From Flavobacteriaceae bacterium (lineage in GTDB: Bacteria > Bacteroidota > Bacteroidia > Flavobacteriales > Flavobacteriaceae): a DNA stretch of 44,490 bases. Of the stretch, positions 1-9,207 are shown piece by piece. Below the pieces are notes generated by a model, which was not told the DNA's origin, did not search any database, and saw only the letters and a list, made by a program, of their open reading frames with translations. The position numbers and the translations under genes were made by a program. The stretch spans positions 1 through 44,490 of the forward strand of contig JAIUMH010000007.1 of NCBI GenBank assembly GCA_022565635.1, in the 5' to 3' direction. How positions within the stretch are numbered: position 1 is the stretch's first letter; each line of letters opens with the position of its first letter.

Positions 1-227
1 TCCCACTTTTTTTTACTTAACTATAAGGTTTGAGTGTTAATTTAGAAATATTCTATTTAGTGGTTCTTTTGCTTTACTTCTTGTTTCTTTATTGTATGAA
101 GTCTAAGTGTTTTTAACAAAGTAAAAAAGCATAGTGGTTTTGCTGTTTAAAACGCAATATTCCTTTAGATTTCAACTGTATTCCTCTCTGCAATTTCAGG
201 TTAAAAATAATTTTATTTCACTCGTCT

Positions 228-235
228 TAATTTTG
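228..235 (+). promoter_or_regulatory. -7 promoter element for the SNF2 helicase gene
   Basis: TAATTTTG matches the Bacteroidota housekeeping -7 consensus TAnnTTTG exactly and lies 37 bases before the ATG at 273. No convincing -33 TTG is seen at the usual 19-21 base spacing. The rest of the first 272 bases holds no ORF, repeat or RNA that I can recognise. Confidence 0.45.
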
Positions 236-272
236 GCAGGATAAGTATTTTAGCAAAAAAATTATTTTAGGC

Positions 273-3200
273 ATGAACTCTAACTTGTTAAAGCAATATA
301 TTTCTGAAGAAGCATCTATTTCTAGCATAAACAGAGCAACTTCATATTACCCTCTTTTAGTAGAAAGAAGTGAGAAGGTGTTTGTTTTTCATGCCTTAGG
401 AAGCCAAATTGAACCTTATCAAATACGTATAGATTTAACATACAGTCACGCTATCCGTACCAGTTGTAGCTGTCCATATAATTTTGGTGATATTTGTAAA
501 CATATTGTTGCTTCAATCCAGGAATTAATTCATTTAATAAATACCAAACAAATTGAATTAGATTTTCATGAACCACCTAAAACCCTAGACCAAACCGCAT
601 TGTTTCTCCCGCACAAAAACGGAATGATGGATAGAGATTATTTAAGAAAAATTCAATTTGATAATTCCAGAGGTTTCATGGGGAAGGCAAGTGTTACTCA
701 TATAAGTAAAACTAAAATTGAAGGAGAATACAAAGAAACTTATGGCGAAACTTTTTTGCTTCAATTCAGCAAAGAATCTGATGAGGAAAACTTAAAACTA
801 ACTTGCACATGTCTTCAACAATCAAATTGCATTCATAAATATAAATTCCTTAGCTTACTTAAAGAAGATTTTAGCTTAGATATTTTATCTCCTACTTTTA
901 AAGATAGTATTCAGCAAGAAATTTTGGAGGAAATGGGTTTGCAAGGTAAAGTTGATTTTGATGATGTTTTTGAATTAATAGTTACTACAGATGGAATTTT
1001 TACAAATGAAAAGGTAAATACTCTAATAAGTGATGCTCAACATATTTTTCAGCCAGCCAATCAAGATCTTTTAAAAGAACAAGCATTGCCTTCTACTAGG
1101 CGTCAGGCAACACACAGTTTGGGGCTTTGTTTTGAACATAGCAAGGAGGAATTTCTGAATATTTATCCTTTAATTGGAAAGCTCAATAAAAAAAGAACAG
1201 ATCTTAGTGCTAAAATTCAATTTATTGACCCTAGTTATCTGGGAGATGTTTTAGGCCTTATTGAAGATCAAGAAGTAAGTCAACTTAAGTTTTTAGTTGA
1301 TTTGAAAAATGCTTCAGATAGTACCGTTTATAATAGTGATCTAGGTAACTACTTTTTACGTTTTGTGAAGCTTGTTTATGAAAACAGGAATGAATTTCAG
1401 AAACTTAGGTTGTACACGTATCTAAATAGAAAAAACTTAAACCGGAAAAATATTGAAATAATTGAGTGTTCAGATGAAAAAGTACAACCCATTTTAACGA
1501 TAAAGTCTTCTGAAAAATTTCATAGTTTAAGTGTTAAGATTCGCATAGAAAACAAGTTATTACAACTCAACTCTAAACAAATTCTCATTGTTCCCTTCGG
1601 AATTATCTACCAACAAAAATTGTATTTCTATAAGCACGAACAGCAAGCTTTAGCTCTAAATAAATTTAAAGAAACCCCTCATTTTACTTTACTTAACGAA
1701 GGATTACAAAGGCTTCAAGAACAGGTGATTGACCCTTATTCTCCTTATTTTGAAATCCATTACAGCCAACTGAAACAAAAAAAATCTGCCAGTAAAAAAC
1801 TTCAACCCATTCCTCAAGTATATATGAGTGAAGCAGAGGAGGGGAGCTACTTAGTTTTTCAACCCCTTGTAAAATATGGAGAACAGTTAGTAGAACCACT
1901 AAGTTCTGAACAGGTTTGGCTGAAAAAAGATAAAATGCTTAGCTTAAAAAGAGATGAAGATCTTGAATTTAATTTTCTTCAATTCATGCAAAACTTACAT
2001 CCGGATTTTAAAGACAAAACAAGTTATTTTTTTATCAATGCAGAAGAGGCTTTAAAGGATTTGTGGGTAATGAATTGTATTGACCAATTACAAAAAAATG
2101 AGATTGCAGTACTTGGTCTAAACCAACTTAAAAAAATAAAATACAACCTGAATCAACCAAGTTTTTCTGTTGGATTAAGTTCTGGAACAGATTGGTTTGA
2201 TATGGAGATGAATATTGATTTTGGCAACCAAAAAGTAGATTTGAAAAAGCTTCAAAAATCCATTTTAAAAAAATCTAATTATGTTGAATTAGCAGATGGT
2301 AGTTTAGGAATTTTACCAAAAGAATGGATTGAAAAATATAAGAAGTACTTTCAGTTAGGACAAATTAAGAAAAACAAAATTGAAATTTCTAACTTTCAAT
2401 TTAATATTATAGACGAACTGTATGAAGATTTAGAAAATTCTCCAGATTTTCTCAAAGAACTGCATGAAAAGAAAAAACGAATTGCTAACTTAAAAGATTT
2501 AAAAACAATAGCTCATCCTAAACACTTAAATGCAAGCTTAAGACCTTATCAACAAGAAGGTCTAAACTGGATGATGTTTTTGCATGAAAACAAATTAGGA
2601 GGATGTTTGGCAGATGATATGGGTTTAGGAAAAACCTTACAGACTATTGCGTTTTTGCAACATTTAAAAAACACGTCTAAATTAAAATTGCAACCTCATT
2701 TAATAGTTGCCCCAACTTCATTGATTTTTAATTGGACAGCTGAACTTAAAAAGTTTGCTCCACAATTACAATCCCTTGCTTTTACAGGCGCTAAAAGGGC
2801 TCAATACCAAGATCAATTGGAAAACTACGATTTAATTTTAACTACTTATGGCTCCCTTATCAAAGACATTGAATTTCATAAAAAACAAAACTATTCGTAT
2901 GTGATTTTAGACGAAAGTCAAGCCATTAAAAACCCTCATTCACAACGTTTTAAGGCGGTTCGACTTCTACAATGTTTAAATCGCTTAACTTTAACAGGTA
3001 CGCCTATTGAAAACAACACATTTGATTTATACAGCCAGTTTAATTTTTTAAATCCGGGTATGTTTGGCAGTATTAAACATTTTAAAACCAATTTTTCTGA
3101 ACCCATAGACCAAGAGCAAAATCAAGATACTTCCAATTTACTAGCTAAAATTATCCACCCATTTATGTTGCGTAGAACTAAAGCCCAAGTAGCCACCGAA

Positions 3201-3929
3201 TTACCTAGTAAAACAGAGTCTATTATTTATTGCGAAATGAACAAAAGACAACGTAAAGTATATGATCAATTTAAAGACTATTTTAGGCAACAAATAAATG
3301 ATCAAATAGAAAACGAAGGGGTAAATCGTTCTCAAATGTATATTCTTCAGGGTTTAACTAAGTTAAGGCAAATATGCAATTCTACTGCTTTAGCAGATCA
3401 AGAAAAAGATTATGGTAATGATTCTGCTAAACTGGATGAGCTTATAAGACAGCTTAAAGAAAAAGTTGCCAACCATAAAGTATTGGTTTTTTCTCAATTT
3501 GTGGGGATGTTAGAATTGGTAAAAGAACGCCTTTTTCAAGAGGGTATTAATTTTGAATATTTAGATGGGCAAACCCGCAAGCGAAACGAAAAGGTAGAGA
3601 ATTTTCAAACCAATCCAGAGGTAAGAGTTTTTTTAATTAGCTTAAAAGCTGGAGGAACAGGGCTAAACTTAACAGAGGCAGATTATGTTTTTTTGATTGA
3701 CCCTTGGTGGAACCCCGCTGTTGAAAGTCAGGCTATTGATAGATGTTACCGCATAGGACAAGATAAAAAAGTAATGGCTTATCGTATGATTTGTAAAGAT
3801 AGTATTGAAGAAAAAATAATATCTCTTCAAGATAAGAAAAAAACAGTGGCGTCTGATGTGATTAGAATTGATCAAGACAAAAAATCCTTCAATAAAAAAG
3901 ACATAGAACACTTTTTTGGAGCGGTTTAA
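273..3929 (+). CDS. SNF2-family DEAD/DEAH-box helicase with SWIM zinc fingers
   Basis: A 1218-residue Swi2/Snf2 ATPase, presumably a DNA translocase remodelling protein-DNA complexes; its cellular target is unknown. The N-terminus has a SWIM-type zinc motif (CSC...CKH, about residues 66-79) and a second Cys-rich CTC...CIH motif near 175-190. A long middle region (about 250-740) has no motif I recognise. The C-terminal ATPase core is complete: Walker A with DMGLGKT (Lys787), motif II DESQ (880-883), the LTGTPIENN motif, then helicase C with VFSQF, LKAGGTGLNLT, DPWWNPAVE and the arginine-finger motif QAIDRCYRIGQ. Known relatives usually have DEAH or DEAQ in motif II, so DESQ is a mild variant. 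The ATG at 273 follows a -7 element and is followed immediately by an alignable SWIM region. It is monocistronic here. Confidence 0.93.
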   Translation: MNSNLLKQYISEEASISSINRATSYYPLLVERSEKVFVFHALGSQIEPYQIRIDLTYSHAIRTSCSCPYNFGDICKHIVASIQELIHLINTKQIELDFHEPPKTLDQTALFLPHKNGMMDRDYLRKIQFDNSRGFMGKASVTHISKTKIEGEYKETYGETFLLQFSKESDEENLKLTCTCLQQSNCIHKYKFLSLLKEDFSLDILSPTFKDSIQQEILEEMGLQGKVDFDDVFELIVTTDGIFTNEKVNTLISDAQHIFQPANQDLLKEQALPSTRRQATHSLGLCFEHSKEEFLNIYPLIGKLNKKRTDLSAKIQFIDPSYLGDVLGLIEDQEVSQLKFLVDLKNASDSTVYNSDLGNYFLRFVKLVYENRNEFQKLRLYTYLNRKNLNRKNIEIIECSDEKVQPILTIKSSEKFHSLSVKIRIENKLLQLNSKQILIVPFGIIYQQKLYFYKHEQQALALNKFKETPHFTLLNEGLQRLQEQVIDPYSPYFEIHYSQLKQKKSASKKLQPIPQVYMSEAEEGSYLVFQPLVKYGEQLVEPLSSEQVWLKKDKMLSLKRDEDLEFNFLQFMQNLHPDFKDKTSYFFINAEEALKDLWVMNCIDQLQKNEIAVLGLNQLKKIKYNLNQPSFSVGLSSGTDWFDMEMNIDFGNQKVDLKKLQKSILKKSNYVELADGSLGILPKEWIEKYKKYFQLGQIKKNKIEISNFQFNIIDELYEDLENSPDFLKELHEKKKRIANLKDLKTIAHPKHLNASLRPYQQEGLNWMMFLHENKLGGCLADDMGLGKTLQTIAFLQHLKNTSKLKLQPHLIVAPTSLIFNWTAELKKFAPQLQSLAFTGAKRAQYQDQLENYDLILTTYGSLIKDIEFHKKQNYSYVILDESQAIKNPHSQRFKAVRLLQCLNRLTLTGTPIENNTFDLYSQFNFLNPGMFGSIKHFKTNFSEPIDQEQNQDTSNLLAKIIHPFMLRRTKAQVATELPSKTESIIYCEMNKRQRKVYDQFKDYFRQQINDQIENEGVNRSQMYILQGLTKLRQICNSTALADQEKDYGNDSAKLDELIRQLKEKVANHKVLVFSQFVGMLELVKERLFQEGINFEYLDGQTRKRNEKVENFQTNPEVRVFLISLKAGGTGLNLTEADYVFLIDPWWNPAVESQAIDRCYRIGQDKKVMAYRMICKDSIEEKIISLQDKKKTVASDVIRIDQDKKSFNKKDIEHFFGAV

Positions 3930-3950
3930 ACTTTTTTAATCTACCGCTTT
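3920..3950 (+). terminator. Weak hairpin at the end of the SNF2 gene
   Basis: AGCGGT (3920-3925) and ACCGCT (3943-3948) form a 6-bp stem overlapping the stop codon of the helicase gene. Only TTT follows, so it is a weak terminator candidate. Confidence 0.25.
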
Positions 3951-4057
3951 AAAAGTTGCCTTAAACCAAAAGTAGTTATATAAAACTATAAGATTTGCTT
4001 TAATGCTTTTAAAATCAATTATTTATGCGCTGGTATTTAGATGGATTTGTTGACTAA

Positions 4058-4065
4058 TAGTTTTG
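4058..4065 (+). promoter_or_regulatory. Candidate -7 element upstream of ppc
   Basis: TAGTTTTG is an exact TAnnTTTG match, giving a leader of roughly 130 bases before the ATG at 4202. A closer but imperfect alternative, TATATTAG, lies at 4171-4178. I cannot choose between them from sequence alone. Confidence 0.3.
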
Positions 4066-4201
4066 TGGGACAAAAGTTATGAACAAGGAATAATAGAAAA
4101 GACACTAAGCTAAACAACATGTTTTACGGGTTTAATTGCTGTTATTTTTTAATTCTTCCAAATTCTTTTCTATATTAGTCAATTAAATTAAACCTAACAA
4201 A

Positions 4202-6709
4202 ATGAACCAAAGAGAAGATAAATTAGAGCTATTTCGTAATCAAATCACCAATAAATACTTAATTTACAATAGTTTATTTACAAATCTTCCCAATGAAAAT
4301 ATCAAACACACGGGTATATACATTCCGCTTCTTCAGAAATTAAGTCACCGTTATTACCAAGAGAAAAAAAGTCCAGAACAAGTCATTCAAGATTTTTTTA
4401 AACAACACACTCGTGTAGAGAATAAAGATGAAGAATTTGATTTTTTATTTCGAATGGTTCAATACATAGAGCGACAAGTAGTTTTGTTTGATAGTGTTGA
4501 AGATGCTTCGTTTTCAGATTTCAACAAGGCAGGAATTGATGCTTTTTTTGAAAAATCAATCATTGATGAAGAGACTTTAAACCATTTTAAAAACTTCGGG
4601 GTTCGGGTGGTTTTTACAGCGCATCCTACTCAATTTTATCCTAATTCAGTTCAGAGTATTATGCATCAATTGCGCGAATCCATTAAGATTAATCAGATTG
4701 AGCAAGTTGACAAAAGTTTACAGCAATTGGCATTTACCCCTTTTATTAACCATCAAAAACCAACCCCTTTTGATGAAGCCAAAAGCATTATTTTTTATTT
4801 GAGGTATGTATATTATCAAACTTTAGGGAGACTCTATCACAAAATTTGTAATCAATTAAATGTAGGACCAGAGTTTAATCCTTCTTTACTTCAGTTAGGA
4901 TTTTGGCCAGGAGGAGACCGAGATGGAAATCCTTTTGTTAATGCTTCAATCACTTTAGAGGTTGCTAATGAGTTGCGCACAACCGTAATGAAGTGTTATT
5001 ATCATCACCTTAAATGGTTGATGAGAAAAGTAAGCTTCAGAAAAACTCAGGAGCCTCTTAATACATTAAAAAAGCAATTATATAACCAGATTTTTCAGAA
5101 GAAAAAAACCCTAACATCTACTCATATATTAAACACTTTAGAAGAAGTAAAAGCTTTGCTCATTTCAGATTACAATTCGCTTTTCTTAGATGAAATCAAC
5201 GACTTTATTGGAAGAATACACTTATTTGGAGCTCATTTTGCCTCTTTAGATATTAGGCAAGATTCTTCTGTGCATTCTGATATGATTACTCAATTAGTTC
5301 AGAAAGAATTTAAATTAGATTGGCAGAAATTGAATTTGGAAGAAAAAATAGAAGTGCTTACGCAACGAAGTATTTTAGCTGAAGAAGCGTATTATGAAGA
5401 TGAACTTTTTGCTGATACGCTGAGGAATGTCAAGCAAATCAGAAAAATTCAAGAAAAAAACGGCAAGAAGAGTATTCACCGATATATAATTTCTAATACA
5501 GAAAACATAGTTGATGTTCTAACTGTTTATGGCTTGTTTAAGTTTTGCGGATACGAAGATAATAAGATTAACATTGATATTGTTCCACTTTTTGAGACCA
5601 TGGAAGGCATGAAAAATGCTTTATATGTGATGGAAGAGCTTTATAAGAATCCGACTTACAGTGCGCATTTAAAACGAAGAAATAACGAACAGCATATCAT
5701 GTTGGGTTTTTCTGACGGAACAAAAGATGGTGGATATTTAAAAGCAAATTGGGAAATTTACAACACCAAAGAAGTACTCACGGCTTTGTCTAGAAAATAT
5801 GGAATAAAAGTCATATTTTTTGATGGTCGTGGTGGACCTCCTGCACGAGGAGGGGGTAAAACTCATCAATTTTATGCTTCACAGGGGCCAGAAATTGAAA
5901 ACAAGAACATACAACTCACCATTCAGGGCCAAACTATTACAAGTGTTTTTGGAACGCATGACCAAGCCACTTACAATTTTGAGCAATTATTGCTTTCTGG
6001 CGTAAAATCGCTTCAAAGCAAAAAATTTGAACCTGAAATGAAAGACTTAATGAGTGATTTAGCCCAAATGAGCTACCAAAAATACCTCAGCTTAAAAAAT
6101 CATCCACTATTTCCCTCCTATTTAGAGGAAATGACTCCGTTAAAACAATATGGCGCCACCAATATTGGGAGTCGCCCAACCAAACGAAAAAACAGTTCTA
6201 AATTAGAATTGAAAGATTTAAGAGCTATTCCATTTGTTGGCTCTTGGAGCATGATTAGACAAAACATTCCAGGGTATTACGGCGTTGGCACTGCTTTAGA
6301 AAAATATGAGAATGATTTTGGAAAAGTTGAAGCTTTGTATCAAAAATCAGATTTTTTTAAGTCGTTGATCCACAACAGCATCATGTCTATGAAAAAAACC
6401 TACTTCCCACTTACCGCTTACATGGCAGAGCATTCTACATACGGCGAATTTTGGAAGGAATTAAGGAGGGAGTATTTACTCACTAAAAAATGGGTTTTAA
6501 AATTAACTCATCAAGAAGAACTCATGGAAAATGAACCCCGCGCCCGAATGTCGATTAGCGCGCGAGAAAAAATCATATTACCATTATTAAGTATTCAGCA
6601 GTATGCTTTGATCCAAATGCAAAAAAATGACTCGGATTATGAAACTTATGAAAAGTTAGTAATTAGATGTTTATTTGGAAACATTAATGCAAGTAGAAAT
6701 TCTGCTTAG
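4202..6709 (+). CDS. ppc: Phosphoenolpyruvate carboxylase
   Basis: Adds bicarbonate to phosphoenolpyruvate to make oxaloacetate, replenishing the TCA cycle in the cytosol. At 835 residues it is somewhat shorter than the proteobacterial enzymes (about 880-930) but complete. Visible signatures are TAHPTQ with the catalytic-type His141, GGDRDGNPFV near 240, SDGTKDGG, the glycine loop GRGGPPARGGG with its arginines near 545, IGSRPTKRK, the LRAIPFVGSW region and a C-terminal RNSA tail resembling the conserved RNTG end. The motif is TAHPTQ where most family members have TAHPTE. The gene stands alone between two gaps and starts at an ATG after an A-rich leader (ACCTAACAAA). No regulatory partner is adjacent. 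Confidence 0.95.
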   Translation: MNQREDKLELFRNQITNKYLIYNSLFTNLPNENIKHTGIYIPLLQKLSHRYYQEKKSPEQVIQDFFKQHTRVENKDEEFDFLFRMVQYIERQVVLFDSVEDASFSDFNKAGIDAFFEKSIIDEETLNHFKNFGVRVVFTAHPTQFYPNSVQSIMHQLRESIKINQIEQVDKSLQQLAFTPFINHQKPTPFDEAKSIIFYLRYVYYQTLGRLYHKICNQLNVGPEFNPSLLQLGFWPGGDRDGNPFVNASITLEVANELRTTVMKCYYHHLKWLMRKVSFRKTQEPLNTLKKQLYNQIFQKKKTLTSTHILNTLEEVKALLISDYNSLFLDEINDFIGRIHLFGAHFASLDIRQDSSVHSDMITQLVQKEFKLDWQKLNLEEKIEVLTQRSILAEEAYYEDELFADTLRNVKQIRKIQEKNGKKSIHRYIISNTENIVDVLTVYGLFKFCGYEDNKINIDIVPLFETMEGMKNALYVMEELYKNPTYSAHLKRRNNEQHIMLGFSDGTKDGGYLKANWEIYNTKEVLTALSRKYGIKVIFFDGRGGPPARGGGKTHQFYASQGPEIENKNIQLTIQGQTITSVFGTHDQATYNFEQLLLSGVKSLQSKKFEPEMKDLMSDLAQMSYQKYLSLKNHPLFPSYLEEMTPLKQYGATNIGSRPTKRKNSSKLELKDLRAIPFVGSWSMIRQNIPGYYGVGTALEKYENDFGKVEALYQKSDFFKSLIHNSIMSMKKTYFPLTAYMAEHSTYGEFWKELRREYLLTKKWVLKLTHQEELMENEPRARMSISAREKIILPLLSIQQYALIQMQKNDSDYETYEKLVIRCLFGNINASRNSA

Positions 6710-6738
6710 TAAATGGGTTGTGCAAAATTGAAAACTAA

Positions 6739-6918
6739 ATAATAAAAGATAATTTTAAGTTTTATTTTCTATTCAAGTTAATTCAAGAAATCATACCTTC
6801 AAAAGAAGTTAAGTTGATGGACCAAGAATTGCAGTTTGAATAACTCAGAAATGTGTTTACCAAAACCAATGGAATTCAACAATTTTTTGATAGTGATTTT
6901 GAAACCGTATCTTGCTAA
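6739..6918 (+). pseudogene. Possible degraded coding remnant
   Basis: One reading frame is open from 6739 to a TAA at 6841 and open again to a TAA at 6916, with only the one internal stop. The predicted peptide halves look protein-like (for example EIIPSKEVKLMDQELQFE, then LRNVFTKTNGIQQFF) rather than the Lys/Asn/Ile mix expected from random AT-rich DNA. There is no good start; the first ATG in frame (6817) gives only 8 codons before the stop. It may be the tail of a decayed gene or chance. I do not recognise a family. Confidence 0.25.
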
Positions 6919-6930
6919 AAAAACAAACAA

Positions 6931-7401
6931 ATGAAATCTCCTAAACTGGTTGAAATAAAAAAAGCATTGCACTATTGTACACGGGAAGAATTAATAGAAA
7001 TCACCACAAAACTTGCTAAGCATAAAGTTGAAAATAAGGAGCTTTTACATTATTTACTTTTTGATGCCTCAAATGAAGATGAATTTGTACAACAAGTAAA
7101 ACAACATCTTTCTAATGAATTTGAAGACATAAATACGAAAAACTATTACTGGATGAGAAAATCCATTAGAAAACTCCTAAAGGAAATGAAAAAATATATT
7201 CGATTTTCTAAAAACAAGTCAACAGAAATTGAACTTCACCTTCATTTTTTAGCTCAAATGCTTCAATTAAGGCCCAATGTATTGAAGGATAACCGACTAA
7301 GAAATCTGTATGAGCGAAATCTGCTTTTTGTTGATAAAAAAATTAGTGGAGTGCATGAAGATCTTCAGTATGATTATCAAAGCATAAGAGAAGAGCTTTA
7401 A
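6931..7401 (+). CDS. Small helical protein of unknown function
   Basis: A 156-residue, charged, probably all-alpha cytoplasmic protein without signal peptide or membrane segment. The N-terminus (EIKKALHYCTREELIEITTK) suggests a helix-turn-helix-like or Sap/DUF6155-like layout: a short 'KxLxxxTxEELxE' helix, a 'LLHYLLFD' segment, then a basic stretch (MRKSIRKLLKEMKKYIRF, about 72-89). I know Bacteroidota families of that shape but cannot confirm membership. The ATG at 6931 follows an A-rich AAAAAACAAACAA leader, as is normal for this phylum. It sits alone, converging with the head-GIN gene 40 bases downstream. Confidence 0.75.
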   Translation: MKSPKLVEIKKALHYCTREELIEITTKLAKHKVENKELLHYLLFDASNEDEFVQQVKQHLSNEFEDINTKNYYWMRKSIRKLLKEMKKYIRFSKNKSTEIELHLHFLAQMLQLRPNVLKDNRLRNLYERNLLFVDKKISGVHEDLQYDYQSIREEL

Positions 7402-7441
7402 TAAAATTTAGAATTTGGTTTTTCTAAGCATTACAACAAAA

Positions 7442-8131
7442 TTACTTCTGAATCACCTTTTTAATAATACCACCCAATTTAGTCTCTTTATCAAACTGAG
7501 TAGGACTACCGTGGATAGCAATTTCACCTCCAGCAATCACCTTAGCATCACATTGTTCACTAGCATATACTGTAGCAAAGCCTTTGTAGCTTACTTCAAC
7601 TGTTGTAGTTTTGGTTTTTAAGGAAGCGGCTTCATATTCACCTCCTGTTTTAACTGTAACATTTTGATGATCAGCCTTACCTTTTAACTGAATAGCTCCT
7701 CCTGTTAAACTAAAAACCTCTAATTCATCAACTTTTACATCTAAGGCCTGTATGGTAGCACCTTCTACTGCTCTAAAATGCATTTTTGTTTGATGAATAG
7801 CCCCCGTAATAGTAAGCTCTGATGCACTAGTAGCCTCTATGCTTTCAAGACTTTGAATATAAATTTTTACTTCGGTGTCTGAATTTGAAAAAAGATAATT
7901 CAATGGTAAACTAATTCGCAATTCATCTCTTCGTAATCTAATATTGATTTCATCTTGGTCAAAACCGCCAATTTCAACTTTGTTTTCTGAAGCACCATAG
8001 ATAACTTCAGCTATTATTCCACTTGAAACTTTAAGCTTGGTAAAGTCGCCGTCAACTAACTCTATACGGTCTTGAGCCGAGATCAAGAACCAGCTAAAAA
8101 AGAATAATACTATGTATTTTTTTCGATCCAT
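7442..8131 (-). CDS. Head GIN domain (DUF2807) exported protein
   Basis: 229 residues: an N-terminal signal peptide (positive MDRKK, hydrophobic core to about residue 19, SAQ cleavage site), followed by a putative auto-transporter adhesin head-GIN domain. The body is a run of short beta strands with recurring motifs such as KVEIGGFD, LESIEATSASELTITGA, LEVFSLTGGAIQLKG and CDAKVIAGGEIAIHG, fitting the right-handed beta-helix known for the family. The family is very common in Bacteroidota, located in the periplasm or at the surface, and its role is not established. It is divergent from the lpxH-like gene with a 261-base shared upstream gap. A weak promoter (TTG, 18 bases, TAAATTGT) can be read on the minus strand around 8170-8200. 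Confidence 0.85.
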   Translation of the reverse strand: MDRKKYIVLFFFSWFLISAQDRIELVDGDFTKLKVSSGIIAEVIYGASENKVEIGGFDQDEINIRLRRDELRISLPLNYLFSNSDTEVKIYIQSLESIEATSASELTITGAIHQTKMHFRAVEGATIQALDVKVDELEVFSLTGGAIQLKGKADHQNVTVKTGGEYEAASLKTKTTTVEVSYKGFATVYASEQCDAKVIAGGEIAIHGSPTQFDKETKLGGIIKKVIQK

Positions 8132-8362
8132 TTAAAGCCTTTACGCTTTCTTATTTATCGGGACAATTTACAAAAAACATACCAACCCCAACTTTTTTGG
8201 GTTAGTATTATTACATTGAATCACATTAATAACTGATTTTCAATGTTTTATAACATGTATTATGATTGGTAATAACCAGGTTGATAAATACAGAAAAAAT
8301 AGACTTTAATGCTATAAGTCTCAATTCATCCTACATTAAAACTAAGGTTTAAAAATAAATAG

Positions 8363-8370
8363 TAAATTTG
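8363..8370 (+). promoter_or_regulatory. -7 element for the LpxH-like gene
   Basis: TAAATTTG is an exact TAnnTTTG match, 22 bases before the ATG at 8393, the usual distance in this phylum. Confidence 0.5.
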
Positions 8371-8392
8371 TCTTTTTACTCAAAATTCAAGC

Positions 8393-9151
8393 ATGAAGCT
8401 TCCTGCAAATAAAAAAGTCTATTTTTCTAGTGATAATCATTTGGGCGCACCAACCTACAAAGAGAGCCGAGTGCGTGAGCGTATTTTTGTGGATTGGCTA
8501 GACCAAATTAAAGAAGATGCTGGAGCTATCTTTTTATTAGGAGATTTGTTTGATTTTTGGTTTGAATACAAAGAAGTGGTGCCTAAAGGTTTTGTACGAA
8601 CTTTAGGTAAATTAGCTGAACTATCAGATTCAGGAATTCCTATTCACTTTTTTGTAGGAAATCATGATTTGTGGATGAATGATTACTTTGAAAAAGAACT
8701 TCAAATTCCTGTATATCATCAACCTAAAGTATTTGAAATTAATAATCAGTTGTTTTTTATTGGTCACGGTGACGGATTAGGCCCGGGCGATTTGGGCTAC
8801 AAACGAATGAAAAAAGTTTTTACCAACCCATTTTCTAAATGGCTTTACCGCTGGTTACATCCAGATTTAGGAGTGAAGCTAGCAAGGCATTTAAGTGTAA
8901 AAAACAAACTTATTTCTGGTGATGAAGATGCTCAATTTCTTGGTGAAGATAAAGAATGGTTGGTTCAATACGCACACCATAAGCTTAAAGAGAAGCATTA
9001 TGATTACTTTGTTTTTGGGCACCGACATTTACCCATGGAAATCCAACTGAATGAAAACGCTAAATATGTAAATTTAGGAGATTGGATTAAGTATTATACC
9101 TATGCCGAATTTGACGGTGTAAATTTGAATTTAAAAAAGTTTAAAAGATAA
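8393..9151 (+). CDS. lpxH: UDP-2,3-diacylglucosamine diphosphatase-like metallophosphoesterase
   Basis: A 252-residue calcineurin-type phosphoesterase of the LpxH group, which hydrolyses UDP-2,3-diacylglucosamine to lipid X in lipid A synthesis at the inner face of the cytoplasmic membrane. The metal-binding blocks are in order: SSDNHLG (Asp14, His16), GDLFDFWFE, GNHDLWM, GHGDG and FGHRH. The family more often reads DxHL at the first block; here it is DNHL, which is common in Bacteroidota homologues. Length is close to the usual 240-260. It has its own promoter and converges with blaR1. UDP-diacylglucosamine hydrolase is the best call, but a different nucleotide-diphospho substrate cannot be excluded. 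Confidence 0.85.
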   Translation: MKLPANKKVYFSSDNHLGAPTYKESRVRERIFVDWLDQIKEDAGAIFLLGDLFDFWFEYKEVVPKGFVRTLGKLAELSDSGIPIHFFVGNHDLWMNDYFEKELQIPVYHQPKVFEINNQLFFIGHGDGLGPGDLGYKRMKKVFTNPFSKWLYRWLHPDLGVKLARHLSVKNKLISGDEDAQFLGEDKEWLVQYAHHKLKEKHYDYFVFGHRHLPMEIQLNENAKYVNLGDWIKYYTYAEFDGVNLNLKKFKR

Positions 9152-9180
9152 AGCCTGCAATTCTTTACAACTACAGGCTT
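9151..9180. terminator. Bidirectional hairpin between lpxH-like gene and blaR1
   Basis: AAGCCTG (9151-9157) and CAGGCTT (9174-9180) pair as a 7-bp stem with a 16-base loop, starting on the last base of the upstream stop codon. On the minus strand it is followed by TTTATCTTTT, so it serves the minus direction at least as well as the plus one. Confidence 0.45.
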
Positions 9181-9207
9181 GGCTTTCAAATAGAATAGTT
9201 GAATTGA

